Source: Candidula unifasciata (Eukaryota > Mollusca > Gastropoda > Stylommatophora > Geomitridae). Taken from it: DNA of 64,000 nt. Location: positions 1,082,081 to 1,146,080 of the forward strand of contig CAJHNH020002580.1 in the NCBI GenBank assembly GCA_905116865.2, in the 5' to 3' direction. How positions within the stretch are numbered: the stretch's first letter is position 1; the number at the start of each line of letters is the position of its first letter. The notes under the pieces are model-generated. The model made no database searches. It was not told the origin of the DNA and was given only the letters and a program-made list of their open reading frames with translations. The translations under genes and the position numbers were made by a program. Below, piece by piece: positions 1-11,700 of this stretch.

Positions 1-172
1 CATTTCTTGGCAAGAGCTCCGTCGACTTCCGGACTTTTGTCCATCGAAAAATGCAGGGTCCTTGAAAAGTTTTAAAGAAGAAAATTCACGACACTTGCAA
101 TGTCTTCTTACAGTCATTTTAAGCTGAGAAAGACGTTGCGACTTGTAAAGATAGGAGTAATCATTTGGGAAA

Positions 173-207
173 ATGCAGGAGCAAAATCAGGAGGTCCGAG
201 GAAGAAT
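173..207 (+). CDS. Candidate first coding exon of gene 1 (SR-like protein)
   Basis: An ATG at 173 opens 35 nt ending at a good donor (GAAT, then GTAAGA at 208). The exon leaves two bases, AT, which join the single G at the start of the 2995 exon to make a Met codon, so the phase fits. The encoded start is MQEQNQEVRGR. The intron (208-2994) would contain the decayed LINE at 481-2204. Only the phase and donor support this; the true first exon could lie upstream of the window. Confidence 0.3.
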
Positions 208-480
208 GTAAGACTTTTACTCCATTCATCTGAAGACGTAAATTAAATGAAAATGCTTTGTCTGTGCCCATGTTTAATGTTTACAGCATGACTGCGATTT
301 TTGCAACATATTGGCCGACACATCAGACTTATGCAAACAATTTTGACAGGGTTAGCATTCCCGGTTTCTGTCATAGACATTGCGGTATAAGTATCATTGT
401 TATGTGGTCATCTTTAAGATAATGCCTCCCCCCTCCCACATCAGGACGGTCTAGAGCAGCCCAATTCTTTTTCTAGTTTA

Positions 481-2204
481 CATTAACACATAAAATCAAC
501 CCTCTGTAATGGAGGTCAAGCTGTTATGTATGCCGATGATCTGGCGCTACTGAGTTCAGAGGAGGACACTGGAAAAGCACAGATAAGGCTTCAAGAATCC
601 CTCGGAACTCTAGAGAGGTGGTTCAGTAGTTGGTACATGCCTGTAAATGAGGCCAAAACCACACACACCATTTTCAGTCTCTCTACCAAACCCCAGAAAG
701 TTTCACTTACATATGGCAGCCAGGCACTGAAACATGATGACTCACAGTCATATTTAGGAGTAACCTTTCACCCAAGACTCACATGGAGAAAACAGATAGA
801 AAAGACACAGAGCAAGGGACTCAAGAGAACACAACTGATGAGGAAGTTAGCTGGAACAGACTTGGGGTCAAACCTCAATGTCCTTGAGAGGACCTATACA
901 GGCTATGTGAGGCCAACACTAGAATATGGAATAGCTGCTTGGGGCACATAAGCTAAATCAAATTTTCAGAAAGTCTCAAAGATCCAAAACCATGCTCTCC
1001 GTATTATGACGGGCAATGCGCTCCACACCCATATCAGATATGGAAACAATTACTGGTCTCCATGATCTGGAAGATAGGATAGACACAAAGCTCCTCACCC
1101 AGCTCTTCAAATACCACCACTTTATAGAACAACCCATGCACAAATGTCTGCAGAAACCCCAGAAGGCTAGACTAAAGAAAACCTGTTTTATTAAGAACGT
1201 AAATGCCAAGCTCGCTGTCCTTAAACTCACTCTCATAATACCAAATTTTCCACTTAAACCTTATGACTGCCCCCCCCCCCCCTTTCCCTTAGGGATAGCC
1301 TACCAACAGTCAGAACCACTGTAACAGGGATCTCCTCCAAATCATCAATGAGCAGCACTGATATGAAATCAACTACAGAAGGAGAGATCAATAGACTTTA
1401 TCCACACCAGAGTTGGATTCAAGTGTATACAGATGGTTCAGCCAAGAGTGCAGTAAGGGACGGAGGAGGAGGAATATACATAGAATGCCCAAATGGTTTA
1501 AAAATCAACCAGGCTGTACCAACAGGTTCATATTCCTCCAATTACAGAGCAGAGGCAGAAGCACTTCTAGCGGCATGTTCTTTCCTGAATGGACAACAGC
1601 ACAGCAAATATAGCAGGGTGATCTTTCTGACTTATGCTATGTCAGTTCTACAAGCAATTGGTAACCAAAAAGAAACTCAGTTTGTAGACTTGACGCAACA
1701 GCTGATTTACTTAGGCTCTTCAGTAGAACAATCTGTACTGCAGTGGATTCCAGGTCACTGTGGCTTGGAAGGCAATGAAATAGCGGACAGATTGGCAGTG
1801 ACATGGTACAACCAAATAGCGACTTAACCCACCAAGAGACGAAAATATTAATAAAATCTAGTATCCAAGAAAGGTGGCTGGATAACCACACCAGATTTTC
1901 TCCTTTAACTTCACTTCATCCCCTCTCTAGAGAGGGACAGTGTATTATATTCAGACTAAGGACTGGGCACAACAGATTTCGTCAACATATGTTCAAATTT
2001 TTTGGTGTAGGAAATACGGAGACGTGTCCCTGCAGCGTGGCACCCGAAAATGCTGAGCATGTGCTCCAACACTGTCAGCTGTATGCTGACAACAGAGATG
2101 CAATCTGGCCTGTTCCAACCACACTGAAGACAAAACTGTATGGTACACGAGAGGATATGGATTGCACGATAGCTTTCATAAAGGCTACCGGCCTCCTGAT
2201 ATAA
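481..2204 (+). pseudogene. Decayed Jockey-like LINE: RT C-terminal part, RNase H and Cys/His tail
   Basis: This is a 5'-truncated non-LTR retrotransposon ORF2. The RT part (526-951) has the catalytic YADD box, a later YLGVTF motif and the thumb-like end RPTLEYGIAAWGT. It stops at a TAA at 949-951, continues as readable RT sequence, and shifts frame near 1015. RNase H (1348-1827) shows VYTDGS, YRAEAEAL and a final GNEIADRLA. The third acidic site is Tyr (TYAMSVLQ, codon 1633-1635) where the family normally has Asp. After another shift near 1820, frame 1803-2204 holds a CxC...H...C Cys/His tail. The stop, the shifts and the lost Asp show it is dead. It lies in an inferred intron of gene 1. Jockey-clade assignment is from motif memory. 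Confidence 0.85.
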
Positions 2205-2429
2205 GTTTTCTGACAGAAGGATCGAGGAAGAAGAAGTCCTCAGTCCATCCATTTATGAAAACAAAAAAAATTCTACCACGTTCAACATGCTGTGAGCAGT
2301 ATCCGCTATAATTGTGGTCTAATTTCTTTGTGCCAGTTAAATTGGCTAAGAAATATCAATGTTTTTTGCATGAAAATGAATGACTTGGACCAGTACTGTA
2401 GTTCCAGGTGAGGGTTGTTGGGAAGGGGG

Positions 2430-2557
2430 CTGGTATGCATTATAATGAGATATATTTATACACATACACACCCTAGAGATAGAGAGAGACACACACACAT
2501 GCACGCACGTACGTTCGTATATTTATGTGTGTGTACACACNNNNNNNNNNNNNNNNN
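2430..2557. repeat. Dinucleotide-rich tract ending in an assembly gap
   Basis: CA/TG and GA dinucleotide runs occupy about 2455-2540 and are followed by 17 N at 2541-2557. The gap probably reflects a simple repeat that could not be sized. The rest of 2205-2994 shows no gene I can support; short frames there lack homology and splice context. Confidence 0.8.
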
Positions 2558-2994
2558 GTAATTACTCTGAAAAGTAAAAAAATTTGTTCAGTTTACTGTT
2601 ATATATATATGTGTGTGTATTGTTTTAAATACTGGATTTAAAAAAAATGGTGCACAGATTAGTATTCCACAAAGATCAAGTATTTTCCTGTGTAAGAAAA
2701 TCGCATCAGCTTTGCAGTTCTGTAATGACGAAATCTGTGGACATTGGAAAACTCGAAGACATGCAAATGTGGTGTTGATCCTTAATAGAAGTTTTTCGAG
2801 ATTTTGTGAGAGTATTAAGGGCATAACTTTTGATAGACTAGTTTTCCATGTCTAACATGCCCGGGGTTGTTGCCTATAGTAGTCAGTGGCTAGACATTTA
2901 GCGGTCAGCTAAAGACCTTATGTTGGGCTCCATATCCAAATAGCTATATACATGATTTGGTAATTTCTCCTGTGGTTGTTTCTTCTTTCTTCAG

Positions 2995-3133
2995 GAACCC
3001 CTCATCTGACTTCTCCCGCCATCAGAGCCTGTTGAATGCCGGATGGTCATCTGTCATCCAACTAGGAAAAAAGCCATTGCTGCTCGAGATTAAGAAACTT
3101 TCAAAAAGAAAGCTTTCAAGAGCATGTTTAAAA
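2995..3133 (+). CDS. Internal exon of gene 1 (SR-like protein)
   Basis: A strong pyrimidine tract and acceptor (TTTCTTCTTTCTTCAG, ending 2994) precede 139 nt open in one frame, followed by a consensus donor AAA|GTAAGT at 3134. The exon encodes 46 full codons after one base, beginning NPSSDFSRHQSLLNAGWSS and continuing into the basic stretch KKLSKRKLSRACLK. It ends in phase 0, exactly the phase needed by the large exon at 4148. I do not recognise the domain. The basic stretch could act as a nuclear localisation signal, which is inference. The phase match on the 3' side and the two good splice sites are the support; no homologue was checked. Confidence 0.65.
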
Positions 3134-3218
3134 GTAAGTTTTGACCATAAGCTTTATTGCTCTACTCAGTTGGCCTAACTTGCCATTAAAATATTCTCTT
3201 GCACGTGTACTGCTATAT

Positions 3219-3785
3219 CCTGAGATATCTTACTTTATTTCTAGTGTGTCCTTTGTCTTTCTACTCTTTTTCTATCAGTGCTGATCAGTAGATTGTGCCC
3301 TATATTGCTAGTATCCATGAGATATCTTACTTTAATGTCTAGTGTGTCCTTCTGTCTTTCTACATATTTCTATCAGTGCTGATCAGTACTTTGTGCCCTA
3401 TATTGCTAGTATCCATGAGATATCTTACTTTAATGTCTAGTGTGTCCTTCTGTCTTTCTACATATTTCTATCAGTGCTGATCAGTACATTGTGCCCCATA
3501 TTGCTATATCCATGAGATATCTTACTTCAATGTCTAGTGTGTCCTTCTGTCTTTCTACATATTTCTATCAGTGTTGATCAGTACATTGTGCCCCATATTG
3601 CTAGTATCCCTCAGATATCTTACTTTAATGTCTAGTGTGTCCTTCTGTCTTTCTACATATTTCTATCAGTGCTGATCAGTACATTGTGCCCCATATTGCT
3701 AGTATCCATGAGATATCTTACTTTAATGTCTAGTGTGTCCTTTTGTCTTTCTACTTATTTCTATTAGTGCCGATCAGTACATTGT
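3219..3785. repeat. 98-bp tandem repeat, about 6 copies (gene 1 intron)
   Basis: Units share GAGATATCTTACTT, TAGTGTGTCC and GTGCTGATCAGTA. The GATCAGTA landmark recurs at 3281, 3379, 3477, 3574, 3672 and 3770, giving a period of 97-98 bp. It lies in the intron between the 2995 and 4148 exons. Confidence 0.95.
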
Positions 3786-4147
3786 CTGTTTATTTGATTG
3801 AGTGTTTCTGTATTGTGTGCAGGTTATGACGGTGTGTGTTAGGAAACAAACAGGTAGACTGCAAACTGTCTTGTGTTAGTTTCAATGGTGGTATCAAGAG
3901 CTGACCATTCAAAGTGCAATGGCAAACTATTGAAAGTAAAATTTGACTAGAAAAACCACAGCAGATAAAAATGCTGGGGTTGGTTCCGTAACGTCCTGTG
4001 AAGAATAAACAACTAACTTGTTAGCAGTCAGTGGATCTATTTTCCCCGCATATGTAGAATAATTGTTATTTTAACATTGTTTTGATTTGTAGGAATGCAG
4101 TTGTAATGTTACAATATTTGTGTTATCTTTGCTTTCTTCACTTTCAG

Positions 4148-7100
4148 AGTGACAAAGACACAGACAAGAATATCTTTGAGAGGGTCAGATCTGGTGATGA
4201 CAGTCTCATCACAGACAAACAGGGTGAGACTCTAAACCTATCAGGGCCCAAACAGGAGGATCTGAAGAAAGTGGGGCCACCAGTTACAGGGGAAGCCTCT
4301 ACCAAAGATACAGATGGAGGTCAAGCCAGTTCAGTGGTTAAGGAGGAAATGACTGCAGCAGAAACTACAGACAGAGATGAGATGGCCGTTGAAAGTTCGG
4401 ATGTTGTACAGCAAAGTCATGGGGCAGAGACTTCATTGGCAAACCTGGCCAGAGAGAAAGAGAATGACTTTGCAGACAATAATCACAGTGGTGGAAGTGA
4501 ATTCACTAATATAGATCATGTGCAAAGGGGAGAAACTCAGATTACAGATCCAGAAAACGAATCTGCAAAGATTGAAGACATGGAGATTGAATTTGCAAAG
4601 ATTCATGACAGCAAAACTGAATCAGCACAGATTGATGACATGGTCAGTGAATCAGTTAAGACTGATATGGCAAGTAAATCAACTAAAGTTGATGACAAGG
4701 AAAGTGAATCAACGAAAGTTGATGACCTGGCTAGTGGATCAACAAAAGTTGATGACAAGGAAAGTGAATCAACGAAAGTTGATGACCTGGCTAGTGGATC
4801 AACAAAAGTTGATGACAAGGAAAGTGAATCAGCTAAGGTTGATGACAAGGAAAGTGAATCAGCTAAAGTTCTTGACAAGGAAATTGAATTAACTAAAGTT
4901 AAAGACAAGGAAAGTGAATCTGCAGAGATTAATGATTTGGAAAGTGAATCTGCAAGTATTGATGACATGAAAAGTGATCCAGCAATGACTAATGATGCTA
5001 GAATTGAATCAAGTAAGACTGGTGGGGCCGAAAGTGAATCTGCAATTGTTGATGACATGGAAAGTAAATCTACAAAGATTGATGGCATGGAAGCTGAATC
5101 TACAAGAATTGATGACCTGGAAGATGAATCTACAGGAATTGATGACATGGAAAGTGAATCTACAAAGATTGATGACATGGAAGCTGAATCTACAAAGATT
5201 GATGACATGGAAGCTGAATCTACAAAGATTGATGACATGGAAAGTGAATCTACAAAGATTGATGACATGGAAAGTGAATCTACAAAGATTGATGACATGG
5301 AAGCCGAATCTACAAAGATTGATGATATGGAAGCTGAATCTACAAAGATTGATGACATGGAAAGTGAATCTACAAAGATTGATGACATGGAAAGTGAATC
5401 TACAAAGATTGATGACATGGAAGCCGAATCTACAAAGATTGATGATGTGGAAAGTGAAGCAGCTAGGACTGACGATGCTGAAATTGAATCCTCCAGGATT
5501 GATAATGTGGAAAGTGAACTTACAGAGAAAGCCGTTGAGAGGGAATCTGCCAGTAATGATGTTGACCGAGAATTGACTGAAAATGATCCAGCTGATTGTG
5601 AACCAGACACAAATGATGATGTGAGACTGGAAACTCTCAGAAATGTTTATTCAACTGAATCACCTAAGAGTCACTGTGTGGAAAGGGAATCATTCAAGAA
5701 TGATGACACTCATTCAGCCAGGAATGATGATAGTGAAATTGAATTAACTACAAATTCTCATTTTGCAAATGAATCTGTTGAGAGTGATGACATAAAAAAT
5801 GAATCACCAGTAGATGTTGATGCTGAGCCAGCCAGGAAGAAAGAGACTGACATTGAGCCAACCACGAAAGATGTGTCACTAGAAGCTGTCAAGAGTGGTG
5901 ACACTGAGATTGAATCAAATCTTGATGAAGAATATGAAACAGCTGGTGGGGACGCTGAAATTGTGAAGGATTCAGCTAACCCTGACAGTAGGAATACAGA
6001 AAACACAGATGGCGACTCTACCAGTGAAGTGTTTGAGCAACATGAGGACCACTTACATGAGCTTGGGGATGCTAGTTCACATTCTGGGCTTGACAAGTCT
6101 GAACAAGATAATGAGCACGGCAGCTACGCCGCTGTTGCTGAATTTGAAGTTGATTCTGTGGGGATTTCTGAGACAAATATTAGAGACAGTGTGCATTGTG
6201 AGAATGACAGTTATGCACAAATAAGAAACTTTGATGAAACTAGTGCTGCCATTGTAAGTCAAGATATTGATGATAACAGTGTACACATGGTATCTGTACT
6301 GTCAGGGGAGGCTGGAGTAGATGACGCAGAGGGTGCAGATGATGAACAGAGCCAGTCTCTTTGGTTTGGAGATGCTACTGAACTCAGTATTCCTAGAGAC
6401 AAGGTCAGCAAAACAGATATGCTAGCAAACCAAGAGAGCCCCTTCATGGATGATAAGGGTGGTGCATTGGGCAGCGTCTCTGAAGATTTAAAACCTTGTG
6501 ATTATACTTCAGCACAGCCCCGTCGACAAGAGAACACAGATAAGGATAATTTATCTGACATCTGTGAGGTGGTAAAATCTTCATTTGACAACCATGCTGG
6601 ATCAGAGGGCTCAAGCAAGCCTGTAGGCATAGGAGACAGTTTGGGCCAGGAAAAGGGTTCCTGGACTGAGGAACCAAACTTTACATCCAGTGATGGAAGT
6701 GTGGTGGGGGCATCAAGTAAAGAGAGTCTGGTCTCTTCACAAAGTGGCATGTCCCAGAATAGTTGTGTCAGTCAGAAAGAGGATGGGTCTCGGGTTCCAG
6801 GGGAGAGTGATAAGGATGGAGGCAGGTTAAGCTCAAGCATATTATCATATGTCGATCAAAAGAGCAAAGAAGAAACTTCACCTCTTGGAGACTTTAAAAT
6901 CAGCCATAGCGAGGAGATGTTGATGTCTTCTTCATCACAACATCCTCGTCAAGCACAGTCTGACTCTGATCTCCAGAGAGGGGCTTCAGGTTCCTCATCA
7001 GCACAGGGTCATAGTAGGAGTGATCGAGGTTACCATCGCAGGTCACGGTCTAGGTCCCAGGACCGACGAAGAGAGAGGAGGTCACGGTCGCCACGAGACA

Positions 7101-7209
7101 GAGACCATGATCAGGACAGAAACAGAAATCGAGACAGAGATAGGCACAGGGATCGCAGGTCAAGGTCACGAGACAGGGATCGCCATGAAGAGCGGGATCG
7201 GCACAACAG
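4148..7209 (+). CDS. Large exon of gene 1: acidic repeat protein leading into an RS-rich region
   Basis: The exon follows a TTTGCTTTCTTCACTTTCAG acceptor, starts in phase 0 at SDKDTDKNIFERV and ends at a donor ACAG|GTACAG. It encodes 1,020 residues, about 59-1078 of the 1,141-residue spliced model. Residues about 195-496 are a degenerate 10-residue acidic repeat (typical unit ESTKIDDMEA or ESTKVDDKES), encoded by a 30-bp tandem repeat. A Ser/Glu/Asp-rich, low-complexity stretch follows. From about residue 1015 the protein becomes RS/RD/RE-rich (HRRSRSRSQDRRRERRSRS), as in SR-related splicing and mRNA-processing factors. No RRM, G-patch or zinc finger is visible. A nuclear role in splicing or transcription is inferred from composition alone; the exact family is unknown to me. 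The mostly disordered composition agrees with length-variable repeats being tolerated. Confidence 0.9.
4556..5460 (+). repeat. 30-bp in-frame tandem repeat inside the gene 1 exon
   Basis: About 30 units of 30 bp keep the reading frame and encode 10-residue acidic units around DDMESESTKI. The 5' units use AAAGTTGATGACAAGG and the 3' units AAGATTGATGACATGG; the central block from about 5150 to 5440 is nearly homogeneous. It probably varies in length between individuals. Confidence 0.95.
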
Positions 7210-7266
7210 GTACAGAATTCTTTTTATGTAATAATTCTGTACATCTATATGTTCTTATGGGGAAAA

Positions 7267-7304
<38 letters not shown>
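7267..7304 (+). repeat. Poly-G tract, 38 G (gene 1 intron)
   Basis: An uninterrupted run of 38 G lies 57 bp inside the intron that starts at 7210. It could form G-quadruplex structures in DNA or pre-mRNA. Homopolymer length may be inaccurate in the assembly. Confidence 0.95.
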
Positions 7305-7306
<2 letters not shown>

Positions 7307-7517
7307 AGTGGGGTGTGTGTGTGAGTGAGACCTTGTAGTGCGCTGGCTAGCAAGTTTGCCAAGTGGTCGTGTGTTCTAAATCTCTTTCAGATATGAAGAC
7401 TGACAGCGGTATGGCTTCATATCTACTAGGTTGTGAGTGTTGTATTTCCCCATATGTGTTATAGGGTCCCATTTTTTGGAGAAAAAGGGAAATAAACTAA
7501 ATCCCCCACCCCCAACA

Positions 7518-8487
7518 AGGATGTGGTTCATACAAGAAAGGATGTGGGTTATACAAGAAAGGATGTGGTCATATACATGAAAGGATGTGGTTCATACAAG
7601 AAAGGATGTGGTTTATACAAGAAAGGATGTGGTTTATACATGAAAGGATGTGGTTCATACAAGAAAGGATGTGGTTTATACAAGAAAGGATGTGGTTTAT
7701 ACAAGAAAGGATGTGGTTCATACAAGAAAGGATGTGGTTCATACAAGAAAGGATGTGGTTTATACAAGAAAGGATGTGGTTTATACATGAAAGGATGTGG
7801 TTCATACAAGAAAGGATGTGGGTTATACAAGAAAGGATGTGGTTTATACATGAAAGGATGTGGTTCATACAAGAAAGGATGTGGTTTATACAAGAAAGGA
7901 TGTGGTTTATACAAGAAAGGATGTGGTTTATACAAGAAAGGATGTGGTTTATACAAGAAAGGATGTGGTTTATACAAGAAAGGATGTGGGATACAAGAAA
8001 GGTGGTTTATACAAGAAAGGATGTGGTTTATACAAGAAAGGATGTGGTTTATACAAGAAAGGATGTGGTTCATACAAGAAAGGATGTGGTTTATACAAGA
8101 AAGGATGTGGTTTATACAAGAAAGGATGTGGTTTATACAAGAAAGGATGTGGTTTATACAAGAAAGGATGTGGTTTATATAAGAAAGGATGTGGTTTATA
8201 CAAGAAAGGATGTGGTTTATACAAGAAAGGATAAGGTTCATACAAGAAAGGATGTGGTTTATACAAAAAAGGATAAGGTTCATACAAGAAAGGATAAGGT
8301 TCATACAAGAAAGGTTGTGGTTTATACAAGAAAGGATAAGGTTTATACAAGAAAGGATAAGGTTTATACAAGAAAGGATGTGGTTTATACAAGAAAGGAT
8401 AAGGTTCATACAAGAAAAGATGTGGTTTATACAAGAAAGGATAAGGTTCATACAAGAAAGGATGTGGTTTATACAAGAAAGGATGAC
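7518..8487. repeat. 21-bp tandem array, about 46 copies (gene 1 intron)
   Basis: The unit is a GGATGTGGTT block followed by CATACAAGAAA or TATACAAGAAA, 21 bp in total. Because 21 is divisible by three and the unit lacks stops in several frames, long meaningless frames open on both strands. From about 8230 units carrying GGATAAGG are mixed with GGATGTGG units, a subfamily split. Degenerate relatives of the unit continue to about 8600. It lies wholly inside the last gene 1 intron. Confidence 0.97.
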
Positions 8488-8775
8488 CAGCACATGCACT
8501 ACATGAAAAAGGTTGTGGGCTTCGTGTAGCAAATGTTGGGTTTCATACAACAAATGATAGGGTTCATACAGTAAATCATGGGATTCATGCAACAAGTCAT
8601 GGGATTTCTAAACCATATAGTTGTCTGGAGCAAGAAGCATTCATTTTCACTCCTTGTTCATTGCAATTTCTAAAAAATTCTTCATTAAACGATTTGTTGG
8701 TGGATTAAAGCATATCATTGTATCGAAATGTGTACAACTATTTACTTATTTCTTCTTGTGCTTGAAACATGACAG

Positions 8776-8965
8776 GGATCGTCACAGAGACCGCAGCCAA
8801 GAGAGAGATAGGCACAGAGACGGAGACCGCAGCCAAGAGAGAGATAGGCACAGAGACCGCAGCAGAGATAGAAATCGTAGCAGAGATGTAGACCGCAGCC
8901 GAGACCGGGACAGAAATCGTGACAGGGATTATCAGCGATACAGCGACGATCGGCGATATCGCTAA
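8776..8965 (+). CDS. Last coding exon of gene 1: RD/RS-rich C-terminus
   Basis: An acceptor ending GACAG at 8775 precedes 190 nt. The two bases AG left by the previous exon plus the first G here give Arg, and the frame runs on as DRHRDRSQERDRHRDGD to DYQRYSDDRRYR and a TAA at 8963-8965. The composition continues the RD/RS/RE repeat of the preceding exon without a break, which strongly supports the splice. The whole four-exon model is 3,426 nt including the stop, or 1,141 residues. Arg-Asp and Arg-Glu dipeptides with Arg-Ser are typical of SR-related nuclear proteins. The acceptor has a purine-rich stretch just before it (AAACATGACAG), so it is weaker than the other acceptors of this gene. Confidence 0.85.
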
Positions 8966-9060
8966 AGTGTTTCTGTTTTGATCTTGTTTTCTCTTGTTTT
9001 AAATTGTAGCAGCACAATTTCACAAGAATTGCACTTTTTTTGTTTGTTAAACGTCAAGAC

Positions 9061-9157
9061 ATTAAAATTGTCCGGAATCTACATTACTTTCTTCAGAAGA
9101 TAGCTCCATATTTGAAATATATTTCTATTCTAAAAAATCCCATCCTCCCCCAATAAA
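9061..9157 (+). promoter_or_regulatory. Candidate poly(A) signals of gene 1
   Basis: ATTAAA at 9061-9066 and AATAAA at 9152-9157 lie about 100 and 190 bases after the gene 1 stop. Either could end the 3' UTR. No transcript data are available. Confidence 0.35.
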
Positions 9158-10580
9158 TTTGATCGATAAATCTACTGCAGTTCCCCTATTAGCCCATAAT
9201 TAATTGTAGTCAACATGTTATTACTTTTTAAAATGAATACTTGGTTGATATATTGCCGAAAGTGCAAAAGCTAAAAATTGACACTTTTAAAAAAAATATT
9301 TAAAATTAAAAAGTAATGAAAGGGTTCAACTTTTTGATTGTAAGTCGGATGTGATCTGTTGTATAGTATAGAAGAACATGAACTTGAATGATCATGTCAG
9401 TATGATAGCAGATCCTCTCATTGATCACTGAGGAATTTTTTTCACATCCAGTCGATGTTGTTGGCTGGGTCAGTCAGATGGTCTTGCTTGTGGCCAGAAA
9501 CTCACATGTCGGCAGGCGTGCAGTGAAGATAACCCAGATCATAGCTTGCACATTCTTAAGTGACCCTTACTCCTTGAAAGAAACTGCATTAATTCTTCAT
9601 CAACTTTATTTAACCAGTCTTCTTGCCATTTTGTATTTGAAAAAAGTTGACAAATGCAAAACCAGAAATATATTTCAGGGCAAGAAATACAGTTTACCAA
9701 CCACGCATCTATGGTAAACAAAGCTACAGGATCATGCAGAACGCATCTAAATACACCTAAACGTATGTGATAGGGTTTTTAATTGTATGTAAGTGAGGCA
9801 GTTGGATCTGACTTTAGGTAATGTATATTGTCATTTCACCCCCGAGAATTATGGTCTTTAGCAGTCTTAAGGAGAGACAAAATTGTGTTTTTACGTCCGT
9901 AGCAGTGAGAGGACAGAAAACAGAAGATGCAGAAATGAGTCCTTAGTAGTGTACGGGGCAAACATATAATTACTTCAAAAGCAGCGGAAGGGTTAACTAC
10001 GCTTTTTAAGAACAGGTCACTGCAGGAATAGGGCTAATTTGGCTGTTACAGGGCTGTGTCACAACCTGAAGTGATTAGATTTAGCCTTCTCTGGGTAATA
10101 AACTCGGGACAGGCAATCATTAGTTGGACAGGGATATAGGTGGAAGGAGAACATGGAGAAATAAAAGAATAGCAGTCTTGGAGAGATGTAGTCAGTGAAA
10201 AGATTGTTGAAGATCCTTTGCAGTCAACCTTCATTAGGGAGACTGAGTGACAGATTTTGTGAACATAGATGTGTTACTTAAATAAACTGTGAATTGTTGT
10301 ATGTATTTAGTTGTGTAAGCTAACTGTTAAAACAAACAGGTAGATTATGATGACTGTAAAAATGGAAGAGATGCTCATAAATCATTTCTTTATTTGTGGC
10401 TGCTTCTTGAGCTTACTGTGTATGTAGTCTTTTGTGTGCTTGACAATAACTTGTGCGTCACAGTTTGTCAGATCCAGTTCTGGCCACTCATAGCACCTTG
10501 TCTATGGCCACTGCACAGGGACACCAGATAACTATAATTGTGACTAATACAGTTTTTTTTTTTAAATGCAAAAGACCTTT
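9158..10580. other. Intergenic stretch without recognised features
   Basis: AT-rich sequence with only short open frames. I see no splice-supported exon, no transposon motif and no tandem repeat before the RNase H fragment that begins near 10590. Confidence 0.5.
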
Positions 10581-10589
10581 TTCATACCA

Positions 10590-11700
10590 ATGGCGCATCC
10601 TGTGGGTTCTTAGCAAAAGTGAATGGATGTGGCTTAGTGCAACAAAGCCTGGCTTATGACACGTCTAGTTTGAGAATGAAGGTGGAGGCAGTCCGTGCAG
10701 CCTTTCACTGGCTTGAGAATCAGATGTACACACATGTTGTCAGTGTAACTGACTCACAAAGCATGTTACACACATGTTGTCAGTGTAACTGACTCACAGA
10801 GCATGTTACACACATGTTGTCAGTGTAACTGACTCACAGAGCATGTTAACACATGTTGTCAGTGTAACTGACTCACAGAGCATGTTACACACATGGTGTC
10901 AGTGTAACTGACTCACAGAGCATGTTACACACATGTTGACAGTGTAACTGACTCACAGAGCATGTTACACACATGGTGTCAGTGTAACTGACTCACAGAG
11001 CATGTTACACACATAGTGTCAGTGTAACTGACTCACAGAGCATGTTACACACATAGTGTCAGTGTAACTGACTCACAGAGCATATTACACACATGTTGTT
11101 GTAACACTCACAGAGCATGTAGCATGTACACACACACAGTGTCAACTGACTCACAGAGCATATTACACACATAGTGTCAGTGTAACTGACTCACAGAGCA
11201 TGTTACACACATAGTGTCAGTGTAACTGACTCACAGAGCATGTTGAGAAAGATGAAAACCGGTATGTTTTGTGAAGAGTGGCAAGCATTACTTCAGAGGT
11301 CTTAGGTAGTTAGTGGCTTTTAAATATTTTCCCCAGGAGATGGTGGTATATAAGGAATAAGGAAATGAACAGGTAGACTGGCTGGGTCTGCACAGGTGGT
11401 TCTGCACAACTTGCTGGTGAATTGATGCATGCCAGCTAGATGTTATAAGGGCCCTTTGGGGGTGAGCGAACAGTGCGGAAGCAGAGATGGATCATCAGGG
11501 TCTAAAGAAGGTGATACTGCGATGAGTGACCAGGAGATCTGGTTGATAACCAGCATTCAAGCTACAGGTGAGATAGATTTACAATCAGACTGCTGTTGGT
11601 ATCACTGGAATTGGAACTCTGCGCTTGCTGTTGAAGACGGGGACGGAGTACTTGTTGGAATGTCTCAAGGGCTGAGATGTTGATTCCTTATTAAACATTA
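10590..11700 (+). mobile_element. J1-family LINE fragment: RNase H with an expanded internal repeat, C-terminus and tail
   Basis: Translation from about 10590 gives RNase H sequence: GFLAKVNGCGLVQQSLAYD, then SSLRMKVEAVRAAFHWLE with the catalytic Glu, then VTDSQSML with a catalytic Asp. The last motif is tandemly multiplied (10725-11245). After the array the domain resumes as SMLRKMKTGMFCEEWQALL, and GNEQVDWLG follows. The J1 C-terminal module comes next (ALWERANSAEAEMDHQGL read across shifts, then WNSALAVEDGDGVLVGMSQ) and the tail GATTCCTTATTAAACATT near 11680. Frames are broken several times. The same module recurs at 16.6-17.1, 46.6-47.2, 48.5, 52.4, 53.8 and 55.1 kb. Confidence 0.8.
10725..11245. 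repeat. 40-bp minisatellite made from an RNase H motif, about 13 copies
   Basis: Units contain CACACATGTTGTCAGTG, TAACTGACTCACAGAG and CATGTTA. The first copy is in frame as THVVSVTDSQSML of the RNase H fragment, and the last runs into SMLRKMKTG. Forty is not divisible by three, so each unit shifts the frame. Variants (GTTGTC, GGTGTC, TAGTGTC) show ongoing divergence. Confidence 0.92.

Noticed and set aside
2588..2855. Two 80-codon frames before the gene 1 exon
   Set aside because: No splice sites with fitting phase and no recognisable protein.
4603..5610. Long minus-strand open frame opposite the gene 1 repeat
   Set aside because: It exists because the 30-bp repeat is divisible by three and stop-free on both strands; the product is a Ser-rich repeat with no independent support.
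7523..8595. Several long frames on both strands in the 21-bp array
   Set aside because: They are translations of a tandem repeat inside an intron.
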